Assembly (NCBI RefSeq): GCF_001186125.1 | Contig: NW_014039834.1 | Coordinates: forward strand, 7,087-27,410 | DNA: 20,324 nt | Reading direction: 5' to 3' | Origin: Sphaeroforma arctica JP610 | Taxonomy: Eukaryota; Opisthokonta; Ichthyosporea; Ichthyophonida | Part shown: positions 1 through 8,951 of the stretch, piece by piece | Numbering within the stretch: the stretch's first letter is position 1 | Layout: every line of letters begins with the position of its first letter | Notes under the pieces: model-generated | Told to the model about the DNA's origin: nothing | Seen by the model: only the letters and a program-made list of their open reading frames with translations | Databases searched by the model: none | Position numbers and translations under genes: made by a program

Positions 1-27
1 TCGATTTGCTCTCGCGCTATAGCTCTA

Positions 28-505
28 TCATCGGTCGCACGCTGCTGTGAGAATACTGTCAGCTGTTCGCTTCATTGTTTTACGCGGCGTGCAAACATCA
101 ATCATATCCCTTTCTAACCCGTAGCGGTCTTTAAGACCTTTGTCATATAAATAGCAAATAAATAACTGTGTAAGTGTACCGATGTTTGTCACGCCTATAG
201 CTGCAGTGCAAATTCTCCGTCCATAGCTTCGTCTCGTTATTGTGGATGCCACTGTTGTTAGCTACACAACAATAACCCTGGGTGATATTGCAGATATATG
301 TGTTGCCACATGCTATGACATCGTGCTTTATGGTGGCACAATATGTATTCTCTCTGAAAAATGCCCCATACAAGTCGTTCAATACGCACATGAAAGATTT
401 GATTTTACGCTCTGTGCAGACGCCGATAAATGAAGCTACGTTCTTGTGCAAATCGAGCGCATTTCTAGTGCGTGCTGGCGTGTACTTGGCGGCTTATTGT
501 GCAGT
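28..505 (-). pseudogene. Possible decayed coding region, unrecognised
   Basis: Two overlapping minus-strand frames are open here: one over about 143-490 and one over 28-252. The composition looks protein-like rather than random: mixed charged and hydrophobic residues, for example the stretch HKNVASFIGVCTERKIKSF near 395-451. No ATG begins the upper frame, and neither frame resembles a family I know. The right-hand end stops close to the TA-flanked inverted-repeat element at 512, so that insertion may have split an older gene. It may equally be two chance open frames. Function unknown; confidence is low. Confidence 0.25.
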
Positions 506-511
506 AGGATA

Positions 512-685
512 CTAAATTGGTTGGTTCAGTCATTCACCTAATTTACTACAAAACTGGAAAGTGGTACGAGTACTTCGATCTCAGTCCGCACGATCCGGTC
601 CTGGACGTATTTCCCTGAACCTTCCACGCTGGGATTACCACTCCTTTGTAGTAAATTAAGTGAATGACTGAACCAATCAACCTAG
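512..685. mobile_element. 174-bp TIR element (mariner-like MITE)
   Basis: A short non-coding element with 41-bp terminal inverted repeats, 512-552 and 645-685, differing at only a few positions. The right end read inward starts CTAGGTTGATTGGTTCAG. Both ends are flanked by TA (510-511 and 686-687), the target duplication typical of Tc1/mariner elements, and the ending resembles mariner TIRs, which often begin TTAGGTTGG. The 92-bp centre holds no open frame. A related copy at 12730-12893 matches through the centre as well as the left end, so this is a family rather than a chance palindrome. It would depend on a transposase encoded elsewhere. Confidence 0.8.
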
Positions 686-687
686 TA

Positions 688-720
688 TTTGTTGGTTCAG
701 TCATTCGCCTAATTTACTAC
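688..720 (+). repeat. Second left end of the same TIR family
   Basis: Directly after the TA that closes the 512-685 element, the sequence restarts with TTGTTGGTTCAGTCATTCGC and continues through the family's TIR to TTTACTACA. No matching right end follows, so this is an isolated left terminus placed back to back with the complete copy. The same back-to-back arrangement is seen at 12688-12760. Confidence 0.75.
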
Positions 721-869
721 ATGCCGTGATTTGATTATATATGATATCGCGATGCAGTAAGATATAGAATATCGACATACTGTCAACTCGTGCACGTCGA
801 AGTTGTAGTGCTGTCGCGATAGATATATTGTCGCGGCAGTCTTCAATATAAGCATTTATAATACGAGCT

Positions 870-1405
870 GATCCCAGGCTGCCAGCTTCTGGTTACCCTT
901 CCGTGACTCTGACTTATCCAGACTCTGTTACTCATCGCTGCTAGAACTATTTTCCAAATTTGTCATTCCAGAGTGTGAGGTTGGCTAGTCTGTCAATGTA
1001 GTCTAAATATTCGAATAGCGCCAATAAAACTATACAAGCTTCTCCAGCTTCTGGAAGAACTGTGCCATACATTTACCTGTGAAGGCTCGCTCAGCCTGTT
1101 TCTCTCTCTCTTCGTTCAGCGAATATCTCTTTACGGATCCTATCACGTTCTGCACGGAATACTGGGGTTAAGATATAACTTACCACAGTAGGTATGGATG
1201 TAGCACCGTGCCTCGACCTTCCCATACTACTACTCACACTATATTGTACATATGGGATAAAGCTACCCGTCTCTTTCCTCGCCGTCGGGCATCTACCTTG
1301 CGACAGTGTCTGCTCGTGTTGCGGTTTTAACGGTGACTTTGTCTCAGACTTGAGGACTTTTTGCCGGGACGCTGTTTCTGAGAACCGGTTGGCTCTAAAG
1401 TGCAT
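870..1405 (-). pseudogene. Decayed basic, lysine/arginine-rich coding relic
   Basis: A 104-codon minus-strand frame (1091-1405) is rich in Arg, Lys, Ser and Glu and ends in a charged, probably helical stretch (AERDRIRKEIFAERRERE). Beyond its stop, other minus-strand frames keep coding-like character down to about 870: FTGKCMAQFFQKLEKL near 1030-1085 and SESRKGNQKLAAWDQL near 870-920. This suggests one older gene with at least four stops or frameshifts. The lysine-rich, WDQL-bearing tail could come from a DNA-binding or transposon-borne protein, but I recognise no domain. No start or promoter is evident. Confidence 0.35.
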
Positions 1406-1604
1406 ATATAACCAGTTTGTTTTTTAGCAGTATCAACTATTCTGTTATATTTGCTGACAAGCATAGCGTCCTTGACCAGAAAGTTGATCCATTGTTTTCC
1501 TATTTTGCGGATCGGAACTTCGTGTCGGCAGCTTTCTTCCTAAATATTCTCCCTGCACACTTTCTGACTAAGCGTATATGTCTACAATATAGCATGTGTA
1601 CTTA

Positions 1605-1939
1605 CCTTGCGGACCAAAAGCACATTTTCTAGCTGATAGTCGTAATCTCACATGTTTTCGCGATGAGGGCATGCATCAGAAAGCGTGTTAATTCTGAACT
1701 GCACCTTTGAATATTAGTTTTTCTCGTTTGAAATGCTTCGCATTCATAAACGCACCCCCTCTACGCTTATTCAGTGCAAAATTGATCTCAAGCTGAGATA
1801 TACTGGGGTGCAAGGCTTTCACCCTTTTTGTTGACTGTGCGTCAGCTTCCTGGTTTTGGACTTTATTGTTGGTCTTCAACGACTTGGGCAGTGCATTGAT
1901 GCGGTCACCAAATTTAATAAATACAGCCATTGTCGCCAC
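1605..1939 (-). pseudogene. Short basic ORF or exon relic, unrecognised
   Basis: A minus-strand frame of 83 codons begins at an ATG at 1939 and ends at 1688. It encodes a basic protein (ten or more Lys/Arg in the last 45 residues, including NKRRGGAF). Just downstream on the same strand, near 1605, lies AAG|GTAAGT, a perfect consensus eukaryotic 5' splice site, preceded by a further open stretch in another frame. This could be the end of an exon or coincidence. There is no recognisable domain, and the frame lies between two other decayed coding relics, so it may belong to the same degraded element. Confidence 0.3.
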
Positions 1940-2530
1940 ATATACAGTGTTTCAGGGTTTTTAGAGGTTTAGACTGTTTGGTTGTGCACTCTTTTTATAC
2001 TGTTTAGTTGTGCAATCTTTTGTTTGAATGATTACAGTTTGTTCATAGCAGACATTAGTATAAAGGATGTGCTTTTCTAAAAATAGATTGTTACAATTTT
2101 AAAGTAGATTGTCACAATTTTAAGACCATGTAAACATAATTATTTGGCTGCTAAACGCTGTTTTTAAATTGAGTCATCAATCTCTTTTATTTTAACTAAA
2201 AATCGCGTATGAACCGGGGCAAAATGACCAAAATCTTGGAGCAGTGACTTTTTTTATCAATTGCGCTATTGGACCAAACCCTAATTTATCATGCTTAACG
2301 TAATATGCCGGGAAATATGACCTATTCGTTCTTTTATATCAACACCATAGCATCAATATTTTGCAAGTTAGCAGTTCTGAGAAGTTCACGCTTACAGAGC
2401 ACGGAAAACACCATAACAGCACATATATTGGTGCTATTAGACTATTCTTAAGCTTGAGAAATCCTTTAAACACCTCTATAAATACGTAAATGGTCATTAG
2501 ATTGTTTTAGAATCAGATTCAGATGTTAAA
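1940..2530. other. AT-rich stretch without recognisable features
   Basis: No open frame with protein-like composition, no clear inverted repeat and no RNA gene. There are local short direct repeats, such as the doubled TTTTTATACTGTTTAGTTGTGCA-like motif at 1965-2030 and the doubled AGATTGTTACAATTTTAAA/AGATTGTCACAATTTTAAG at 2083-2122. Confidence 0.5.
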
Positions 2531-2534
2531 GCTT

Positions 2535-3480
2535 TTACAGTTTTTCTCGTATGAGTGACTTTTTAGACTTCGTTTTGCAGTACAAAGGCTTTGCCTTGAT
2601 CATATCATCCTTTGGGAAGTCTTCAGGAAGACTTATTCGTTCGCTCGTACAATGCTTTCAATGCAGGTATCAATATCTGCCACTAGATTTCAGTATCCAC
2701 TTCTACCATATCCATTATGTCTTGTTGATATACCTTGGGGAAACTTTCTGTCTTACGTGTTTTTTAACAGCAGGCGGTAAGTATACTTCGCCTATAGCCT
2801 TAGCGTCGGCCTCGGATAATCTCTGCTGCTTTTCCATTTCAATTTCCCTTTTGCGCTTATTTTCAAGACTCTTCTTCGCATCGGTCATAATTGATATCTG
2901 TGTCCGTATATCCGTTGACATCTGTGTTCGTATATCCATTGATATCTGTGTGCGTATATCCATTTCTTCTGGAAGCGAATACCTCCCAGGCTATATCAGC
3001 TTTAGTTGGGCAAGCTTTGATCTAGGTTGCATATTTAAGTAAGGATCCATCGCGCCAATTTCAAACATATCCTTAATATCTTCTACATACTTCTTGATAA
3101 ATGATGTACCGTATTGTTTGCCAACCGGTCTTCGTCTTGCCCATCCCCTCTTGAGCTTAGGAGGTTGAATGATCTTGGCCAGTTCTATCTCCTAAAATTC
3201 GTCGCAAACATTACGTACTGCTACGGCATGCAAAACAATTAACGCATTTGCAGATCTGATAGCTGTAGTAAGCATATCAGCTCTATTCTTGGGCCCATTA
3301 TATTCTCCTGTTTGTCTCTACCTCTATCATGTGGCCCAAGAATAGTGCCAAATTTTGACTGTTTAACAACGTGCACATTTGACAAGCGTTTCGATCCTTT
3401 ATCTGGATCACCAGAGCCATAATATACGAGATCGTTCGCTGCAATACCTGCATTAAAGAACAAAGTCGCTAAATATACAC
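2535..3480 (-). pseudogene. Decayed gene, unknown repeated family (copy 1)
   Basis: Successive minus-strand frames encode protein-like sequence. In coding order: a YYGSGDPDKGSKR region with GPHDRGRDK (about 3300-3455); NGPKNRADMLTTAIRSANA (about 3240-3300); a basic KRGWARRRPVGKQYG stretch leading into a helical KKYVEDIKDMFE segment (about 3060-3160); a PGRYSLP motif (about 2965-2990); D-I-R-T-Q repeats; a Lys/Glu-rich coiled-coil-like stretch (about 2830-2890); and a basic tail DDMIKAKPLYCKTKSKK (about 2560-2620). The frame is broken about five times, so this is not functional. The order and motifs match the second copy at 15160-16700. Function unknown; the basic stretches would suit nucleic-acid binding. 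An antisense frame of 163 codons (2551-3042 plus) is a shadow of this relic. Confidence 0.6.
2893..2964 (-). repeat. 24-bp coding minisatellite, three copies
   Basis: Three head-to-tail 24-bp units start at 2893, 2917 and 2941, differing at a few bases. On the minus strand each encodes an eight-residue unit close to MDIRTQIS. The single D/E-I-R-T-Q motif in the second family copy (near 15690) shows that this is a local expansion of one conserved motif. Keeping the multiple of three suggests that the expansion arose while the gene still coded, or soon after. Confidence 0.8.
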
Positions 3481-3989
3481 TGAAAATGTGAAGAAAAAAA
3501 GTCACTAAATGTGCATTCACACATTTTACCGATGAAAACGTACTGAAATATAGATCAAATATGTACAAATGTACATTTTAGCGACAACTCCAATTTTTAT
3601 ATTAAAATTTACTGACTTTGTCGTGCAAAATTTGCTTACATTTAAATCCATAAATCGGTGCAGCATGGATCGTATACGAACTGTATAATAAATTGCTGAA
3701 GCTGTGTGCATTTCTTGTACTTTTCATACACAGGTACCTTTGTTTATTTTGTTTTACATCCACACACGATTTTGTAGATGTGTGAGTCGGTTGTCAGTTG
3801 CCACACATCGGCATTTTGAACCGGACAAAAATAGAAAAATCGCCCTTTTTTTTTGCGTCGAATCCAGGTGTCATAAAAAAAAATACAGCACTGTAAAGTT
3901 ACTAAATGTACATAAAAAGTCGCTAAAAGAACTTTTTAAACTTTACTTGAAATAAGTTGAGAAAGGAATTGAATATCACATTTAGCGAA
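3464..3989. mobile_element. Possible small non-autonomous element
   Basis: The ends carry a short inverted repeat: GTCGCTAAAT near 3465 and ATTTAGCGAA at 3980-3989. Inside, the same motif recurs in both orientations: AGTCACTAAATGT near 3500, ACATTTTAGCGAC near 3573, AGTTACTAAATGTACAT near 3897 and AAGTCGCTAAAAG near 3919. Repeated subterminal motifs of this kind are typical of transposase-binding sites in DNA transposons such as hAT. The block is AT-rich and non-coding. It begins exactly where the homology of the 2535-3480 relic ends, as expected for an insertion. No clear target duplication is visible, so the boundaries are tentative. Confidence 0.4.
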
Positions 3990-4030
3990 TTTAATTGGAC
4001 AATTAGAAATCGTACCCGTAAATCTGTATT

Positions 4031-4324
4031 TGTAATCTCAAACTTTTATTGATAAAGATAGTCGACTAACCGACTATTTTAGTAGACTGAAGATTTTAGT
4101 CCCAAGCACGGTAATTATATAGTCCCTCCCTGGCCATGAACTTCCCGTTTCTGATTCAACTTCTGCCTAACTGATAGGGATCAACAGACAGTAAAAACTC
4201 TCCCACTTACATCCACTGTCTCCGTAAAACCTCCACCAATAAAGACAAACTATTTTTAAGACTAAAACTAAAAAGGAGTGTAAAATGTACCTCACTCATG
4301 AGTTACTCGATGATTGAGTTTACA
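4031..4324 (-). repeat. 3' LTR of the gypsy element
   Basis: 294 bp, the downstream LTR for the minus-strand element. It aligns along its full length with 8952-9251, including the shared block GACTATTTTAGTAGACTGAA and the terminal GTGTAAAATGTAC...TTTACA. The ends are TG...CA on either strand, as expected of retroviral-type LTRs. Confidence 0.92.
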
Positions 4325-4335
4325 CCTCCCCAATG
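4325..4335 (-). promoter_or_regulatory. Polypurine tract
   Basis: On the element strand, TTGGGGAGG lies immediately before the 3' LTR. This is the expected position and composition for the polypurine primer of plus-strand DNA synthesis, and it confirms the orientation and the LTR boundary. Confidence 0.75.
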
Positions 4336-4452
4336 AACAAAACACCAAAGTGTTGATTCATTTATTCACTCAACCAGTTACATACATTTACGAAGTTGCG
4401 TATCTCTTAAGACTGGATCTCTCTCAAAGTTGAACAGATGCTTCAACTGTGT

Positions 4453-4842
4453 TCATCGAGTATGCGACAAATTGCTTTCTAAAGCAGCATCAAGACCATC
4501 CGCAACCATCTTGGGGCCTTTACCTTGCAAGGCTAACGCAACAACCTCAGCCACAGACAAGCCAAAAGTTGAATTCTGCGCCTCCAGCCACCACTTCCCT
4601 TTTCCCGAGGTTCTTATTGCGGTAAAGAGCTCACTCAACTCCAGCACCGTAGCACGACCCACCTCAGAGTACCTATATAACCATAACAAATACGGCTGCT
4701 TCATCTTCATTGAAACACTGCTCTCACCACTCGCATCCTCAATAGGATCCTTCAGCTGATCAACATATAACAAATGAATCTTCCCATCAATCCGCACTTT
4801 ATACATCCCTTGCGACTCACGTAAAACAGCCACGCCTCGCAC
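4453..4842 (-). pseudogene. Gypsy integrase C-terminal region and tail (fossil)
   Basis: A 129-codon minus-strand frame just inside the 3' LTR. Its first 35 residues (GVAVLRES...MYKVRIDGKIHLLYVDQLKD) resemble the small beta-barrel and GPY/F-type end of gypsy integrases, where phrases like 'KVRxDGKxxxVHxDQLK' are common. The remainder, with paired Trp (KGKWWLE) and a weakly helical end, matches no chromodomain that I can see. It belongs to the broken element around it. Confidence 0.6.
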
Positions 4843-4849
4843 CTTCTAC

Positions 4850-5745
4850 CCTTTCTCAAGCTTATTACCCTCTTTAGACACCAACCTCTACACTAACTGC
4901 TCTGGCTCCCAGAGCGATGCTGAACGTCGATGCTGGTCTGTAGCCTGCAACAGCGACGCCTTAGCGACTTCATCTGTAATGGCGACAACCTTATCACGTA
5001 CAGCAGCCTCACAAAGTAAATCTCGACCTAAGACATCCAATAGCCTCGCCTGTACAACCATATTCACTTGAGACTTATACTGCCTACCGGTGACATGATA
5101 ATACGGACTAACACCAGTGGATGAATTCACCGTCGCATTGCATGCCAATACCACAGAGTATATATATATGCCGACCAAAGCGCTTCATAACCCACCGGTA
5201 AACTCTTCGCCAACCAATCAACAATAGTACGCAGTACACGCTCTGCACGGCCATTGCCTTGATGCCCATTAACCGAGACATAGTGGCATACCGCCCCTTA
5301 TTGGCCCAAAAATCCCTCATTTCCTCTTATGCAACAGACCCACCCTGATCCATAAAAACATGTCCCAAGGGGGCACCTGTTGCTGCAGAAACTCTAGCAC
5401 ACCTTTCCTATTCTTCTCTCTCGCCATGTATGGTCGACACCAGATCTTCCGCAAAAATACGATCAATAGCTACAACCGCACCTTGAAAACCATACACTGC
5501 CTTATGTAGCGACAAACGATCCATGCCAATGCACAAACCAACACCCGTAGGACGCTTAGGATAAGCAAAACCACCGTGCCACGAAGCTTGGTAACTTGTT
5601 GACAAGCCACACATGCCTGGAGAACTGAAGCTACCTGGGATTTGAAAACATCCTCCCCATACCTCTGCTTCGAGAACTGCCACGTACGATACACACCCGC
5701 ATGCGCCAACGTTTGATGGACTAACACCACTACATAATCCTTCAA
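4850..5745 (-). pseudogene. Gypsy integrase (fossil)
   Basis: The upstream part (5470-5745) holds the HHCC zinc-binding module of retroviral-type integrases: His residues in LVHQTLAHAG and the Cys pair in QACVACQQ, about 30 residues apart. The catalytic-core region follows in other minus-strand frames (about 5100-5600). The segment 4888-5178 contains CNATVNSSTGVSPYYHVTGR, the usual 'N...H.STG.SPF...YG.' part after the core. Integrase would insert the cDNA copy into host DNA. The gene is broken and part of the fossil element. Confidence 0.75.
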
Positions 5746-5989
5746 AGGTTTAATTAACTCCGCCCATGTACTTAAACTAATACATTACACCTGTGCCTGT
5801 GCTACATCTCCACACTATCCCATCCACCCACAGCACTGCATTATATAACAGAGCTGATCTGCTGCTGCAGAAGACCAAGCCGCATTTTAAAATCCAAACT
5901 CTCACCTTCAGCAGCCGAGTGTTCCTGGAACGCCAGGCGTCCTCGCAAAGCAACCAACTCCGCTTTGCGCTTTTCCATATTAAGGCGCG

Positions 5990-6515
5990 CTTGATTCATC
6001 GAAAGATCAGTACTCTCATCAAGTTCTAACAAACCCATCCGAGCACATGCGGCAAACTTAGTGTTGCCAACAACCACAGGAACCGTGATGGGATCAAACC
6101 ACCAAGGCATCCTGCTCAAACCATCCGCCACCTCATTCTTAGAACCTTCCAAATATCACACATCCATATCGGACGACCTAATAAACATCACATCCCTGCA
6201 TCGACGCTTACCAACTGGTTCCATAGCAAACTCAAACTAATGTATCACCCCTAACAAAGGTCTATGGTTCGTCTCAGCACGCATCTCAAACTTCTTAAAA
6301 CCATAGGCTAGTGCAGTAAACACCCTATCTGTCGTTGAGAGATTGGCATGAAAGTTAATTTTCGAACTAACAAACCCCACGGACAACCTCTGATCATCGC
6401 GCCACACACATAATGATGGCCCCACACCCAAATCAGACGCATTCATTTGCAACAGTAACTGCTCATATTGAGTAGGTTCAGCCAGAATCTTCTTAGCCTG
6501 CAACAACTCACGCAC
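5990..6515 (-). pseudogene. Gypsy RNase H and connection (fossil)
   Basis: The frame at 6237-6515 contains VGFVSSKINFHANLSTTDR followed by LAYGFKKFEMRAETNHRPL, a very close fit to the Ty3/gypsy RNase H pattern 'SRxLxxxExNYSTxExExLAxVxxxxxxRxYLxGxxFxxxTDHxxL'. The next frame (5841-6152) opens with SKNEVADGLSRMP, the classic 'NxxADxLSR' end of this domain, and leads into a Glu/Lys/Ala-rich helical linker toward integrase. RNase H degrades the RNA strand during reverse transcription. It is broken, as is the rest of pol. Confidence 0.8.
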
Positions 6516-6572
6516 AGCGACAAATGCTTGCTCCTGTGCATCCTTTCACCTAAAACGCACTCGCTGTTTAAC

Positions 6573-7240
6573 TTAATCACTAATCGGAGCCAGCAACTGC
6601 GAAAAATCTGGCACATATTTTGACCACCACCCAAAACATTGATACCAAGAACGCACTTGCACTTTAGTCTCAGGGCGTGGCATATCCAAAAGCGCTTGCA
6701 ATTTAATCATCGAGCCATCTTCTGTAACTGACCGACCCATAACAACCATAGGCTCCTCCTGATACACAAAATCGCACTTAGCAAGCCATAATTTAATACC
6801 CTTCTGCCGAAAACGCCGAACCATATCCACAATGCCATCCCAATGCTTCACTGGATCATTGGCACCCAAACCTGTATCCTCGATATATGTGAGCTTAGGC
6901 ACAGTTAACCAATCCGTGTCATAAGCATTCTCAATCAAGCCAGCCTTCAATAACGCATACACGTTTTTCCTCATAATTCCATCAACCTCTAATCTTTCTT
7001 TTTATATACTTGCCGCACTGGTATACCTCCATGTCCGATCTTAAGTTGTAGCATATGATCCTTCACAAAACGCGGCGCCCTGCCATCGTAAACAATATTT
7101 CGTATAGCTGCATCTACTATCGCCAAATCATTCATCATCTTACCTGCCTTCTGTGCCAAGACCTCCAATCCCGCCGTATTCAATTGCAAATGCACATCAA
7201 TTACACCCTCATTCTCACAACTCTTACAACCGACCAAACG
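6573..7240 (-). pseudogene. Gypsy reverse transcriptase (fossil)
   Basis: The frame 6573-6974 begins with the early fingers phrase LLKAGLIENA, and later shows the region just after the catalytic loop: VKHWDGIVDMVRRFRQKGIK, then LAKCDFVYQEEPMVVMGRSV, matching the gypsy 'H...V...L...gl.L...KC.F...ev.fLGhvvs' thumb approach. It ends with YVPDFSQLLAPISD, the usual 'fa.ia.PL..L' tail before RNase H. The stretch 6989-7285 upstream links it to protease. The domain is incomplete and not functional. It would copy the element RNA into DNA in virus-like particles. Confidence 0.8.
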
Positions 7241-7299
7241 ACGTGATTTCTTCCGCGCGCATGTACAGCAAAGGTGCTGCCACATGCTGAATATAATCT

Positions 7300-7741
7300 A
7301 ATGCAGGACCTGTCGCTTCACTTGACACCCAATCATTAAAACCCATAGCTGTCTCACGAATCGTCTGCACAGGAAACAAAGTATACTTCGTAACACTCTG
7401 CCTCGTCAATTCCGCACCTGCCATATTACGCATTTGCAACTCCTCCCTACCAAGCAGTACATCAGCATCATACGGCACACAGTCCATCACCCACGCATTC
7501 AATCGAATCACCTTCTCCCCGACCAATGTCGGCACCGTCAACTCAAAATCTTTCACCTTATACTCAACGTACACCGGACCACCAAACCATTAATCCATTC
7601 GCCACACATAGCATACCTGACTGTTAGACCAAGGCTCCCTGCCACACGCCGAGAAATCATCGACATATCCGCCCCTGGATTCATAAAAGTCCTCAAATAC
7701 TTGTCCATCTCCCTGACATGCCCATCCACCATTGGCAACAA
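7300..7741 (-). pseudogene. Gypsy protease region (fossil)
   Basis: Between the gag zinc knuckle and RT, one frame shows FMNPGADMSMISRRVAGSLGL (about 7610-7690), the position and pattern of a retropepsin active-site loop followed by its usual 'S.is...a..lgl' helix. A second frame (7224-7574) shows VMDCVPYDADVLLGREEL, matching the common retropepsin ending 'vvd.l.yDviLGmd.L'. The protease would cut the gag-pol polyprotein. It is broken. Confidence 0.65.
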
Positions 7742-7749
7742 AGGACCCT

Positions 7750-8850
7750 CAACACCAGCAGCTGCAGCATATCAATATGTCTTTCAGTTTGGCCTCGCTG
7801 CCTTCCTTGCCGGCGCTGCAGCCACTGCGACATGCTTAGCAATTTCTGGCGGACAATGCTTGGCAGAATGCCCCTTCTGAGCACACGCATGACATACCAA
7901 CTTCTGCAACATAGGACACATACGTACAAAATGTCATGGTTCCTTACAAAAAAATACAATTACCTTTTAAACCACTAGTATCCCAAAAGCTGCAACTTGC
8001 GTCACAGCTGCTGCTTGAAATTGCTTCTGCTTCGCCTCCATACGCACATGATGTCTCTTATTCGGCTGTTCTTTTTCAAGCTGAAAAGCCACCGCATCTT
8101 CTTTCATATATGATAGCTGATCCAAGACATCTACCAAGCCACCACTCAACCAGTTTCAAAACCATGTTCCGATCTGCTTTACTACCATCGAATAAAGCTT
8201 TAAAAGACTTACTGTACGAGCCGTCAACCCTGTCCAATCCTCCAGCACCTTCTCTCTTGATCCTGCATCCCCAGCTAAAGTCATCATGGAATGGTCCAAG
8301 TCATTGTTTCTAGGCAAGGCACTAGCCATCTGGCCCCATGCTGACCTTTCTTAGCCCCATTTCTTCGAATCTGCTTCATCAACACTTCATACTGCTGCTT
8401 CGATACTCTCAAGACCCTCTTCGTAGCTTCCTGCGCTTCTTTATCGACAACTTCTAACTCACTATCATCCTCCACCCCTTCATGCTCTATCTCCTCAAAC
8501 GCATCCCTTACCTTCATCACCTTCTTAGCTTCATTCACCGCTAAAACATATCGTGCACTATTGTCCTTCAATTCTCTCAAGGCTACAATGACTTTGTGCG
8601 GTTTATTACACCAGCTGCCAATTAATTCGCAAAATCTGCCTGTGATTTGCCCACCTCGAAGGAATCCTTAAATATCGAATACACAGCCGCAGCCGCCATC
8701 TTCAAGTCCTTAGGTTTGGTTCTCGAGGACTGTACGAAGGTCTCCAACTCTGAACTAGTCTCTAGGGTCACTTCGTGTAAAAGCAACTGCGCCGGGGAAC
8801 CCTCTTTCTTGAGCGCAGTCTCATACGCCTTAGTCTTCTGCACCAGAGCT
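7750..8850 (-). pseudogene. Gypsy gag with CCHC zinc knuckle (fossil)
   Basis: At 7853-7894 the minus strand encodes CHACAQKGHSAKHC, an exact C-x2-C-x4-H-x4-C nucleocapsid zinc knuckle, followed by an Ala/Lys-rich stretch. A second, partly preserved knuckle lies just upstream of it in coding order. The region 8284-8843 is Lys/Glu-rich and helical (for example EVVDKEAQEATKRVLRV), as in gag capsid and matrix regions. Gag would package the element RNA. It is broken into several frames. Confidence 0.7.
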
Positions 8851-8951
8851 CAACACTCCATCAGCACAGTCACAGGTTTGCGTCTCACATGTCTCCACAA
8901 CGACCCTAATGAATTCACCTCTACATACGACATATTTCTACTGCGTTTAGT

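Noticed and set aside
1194-1632. Two plus-strand frames rich in Cys, Phe and Leu
   Set aside because: The first is the complement of the basic minus-strand relic at 1091-1405; the second (1417-1632) has no recognisable features.
2551-3042. 163-codon plus-strand frame
   Set aside because: It is the antisense of the decayed family copy on the minus strand; its regular ISxDICVR repeats are the reverse of the coding minisatellite.
4327-4460. Possible envelope gene downstream of integrase
   Set aside because: Only about 130 bp separate the pol tail from the 3' LTR, with no signal peptide or membrane segment.
7434-8313. Long plus-strand open frames over the gypsy gag and protease region
   Set aside because: They are antisense shadows of minus-strand gag, which has the zinc knuckle at 7853-7894.
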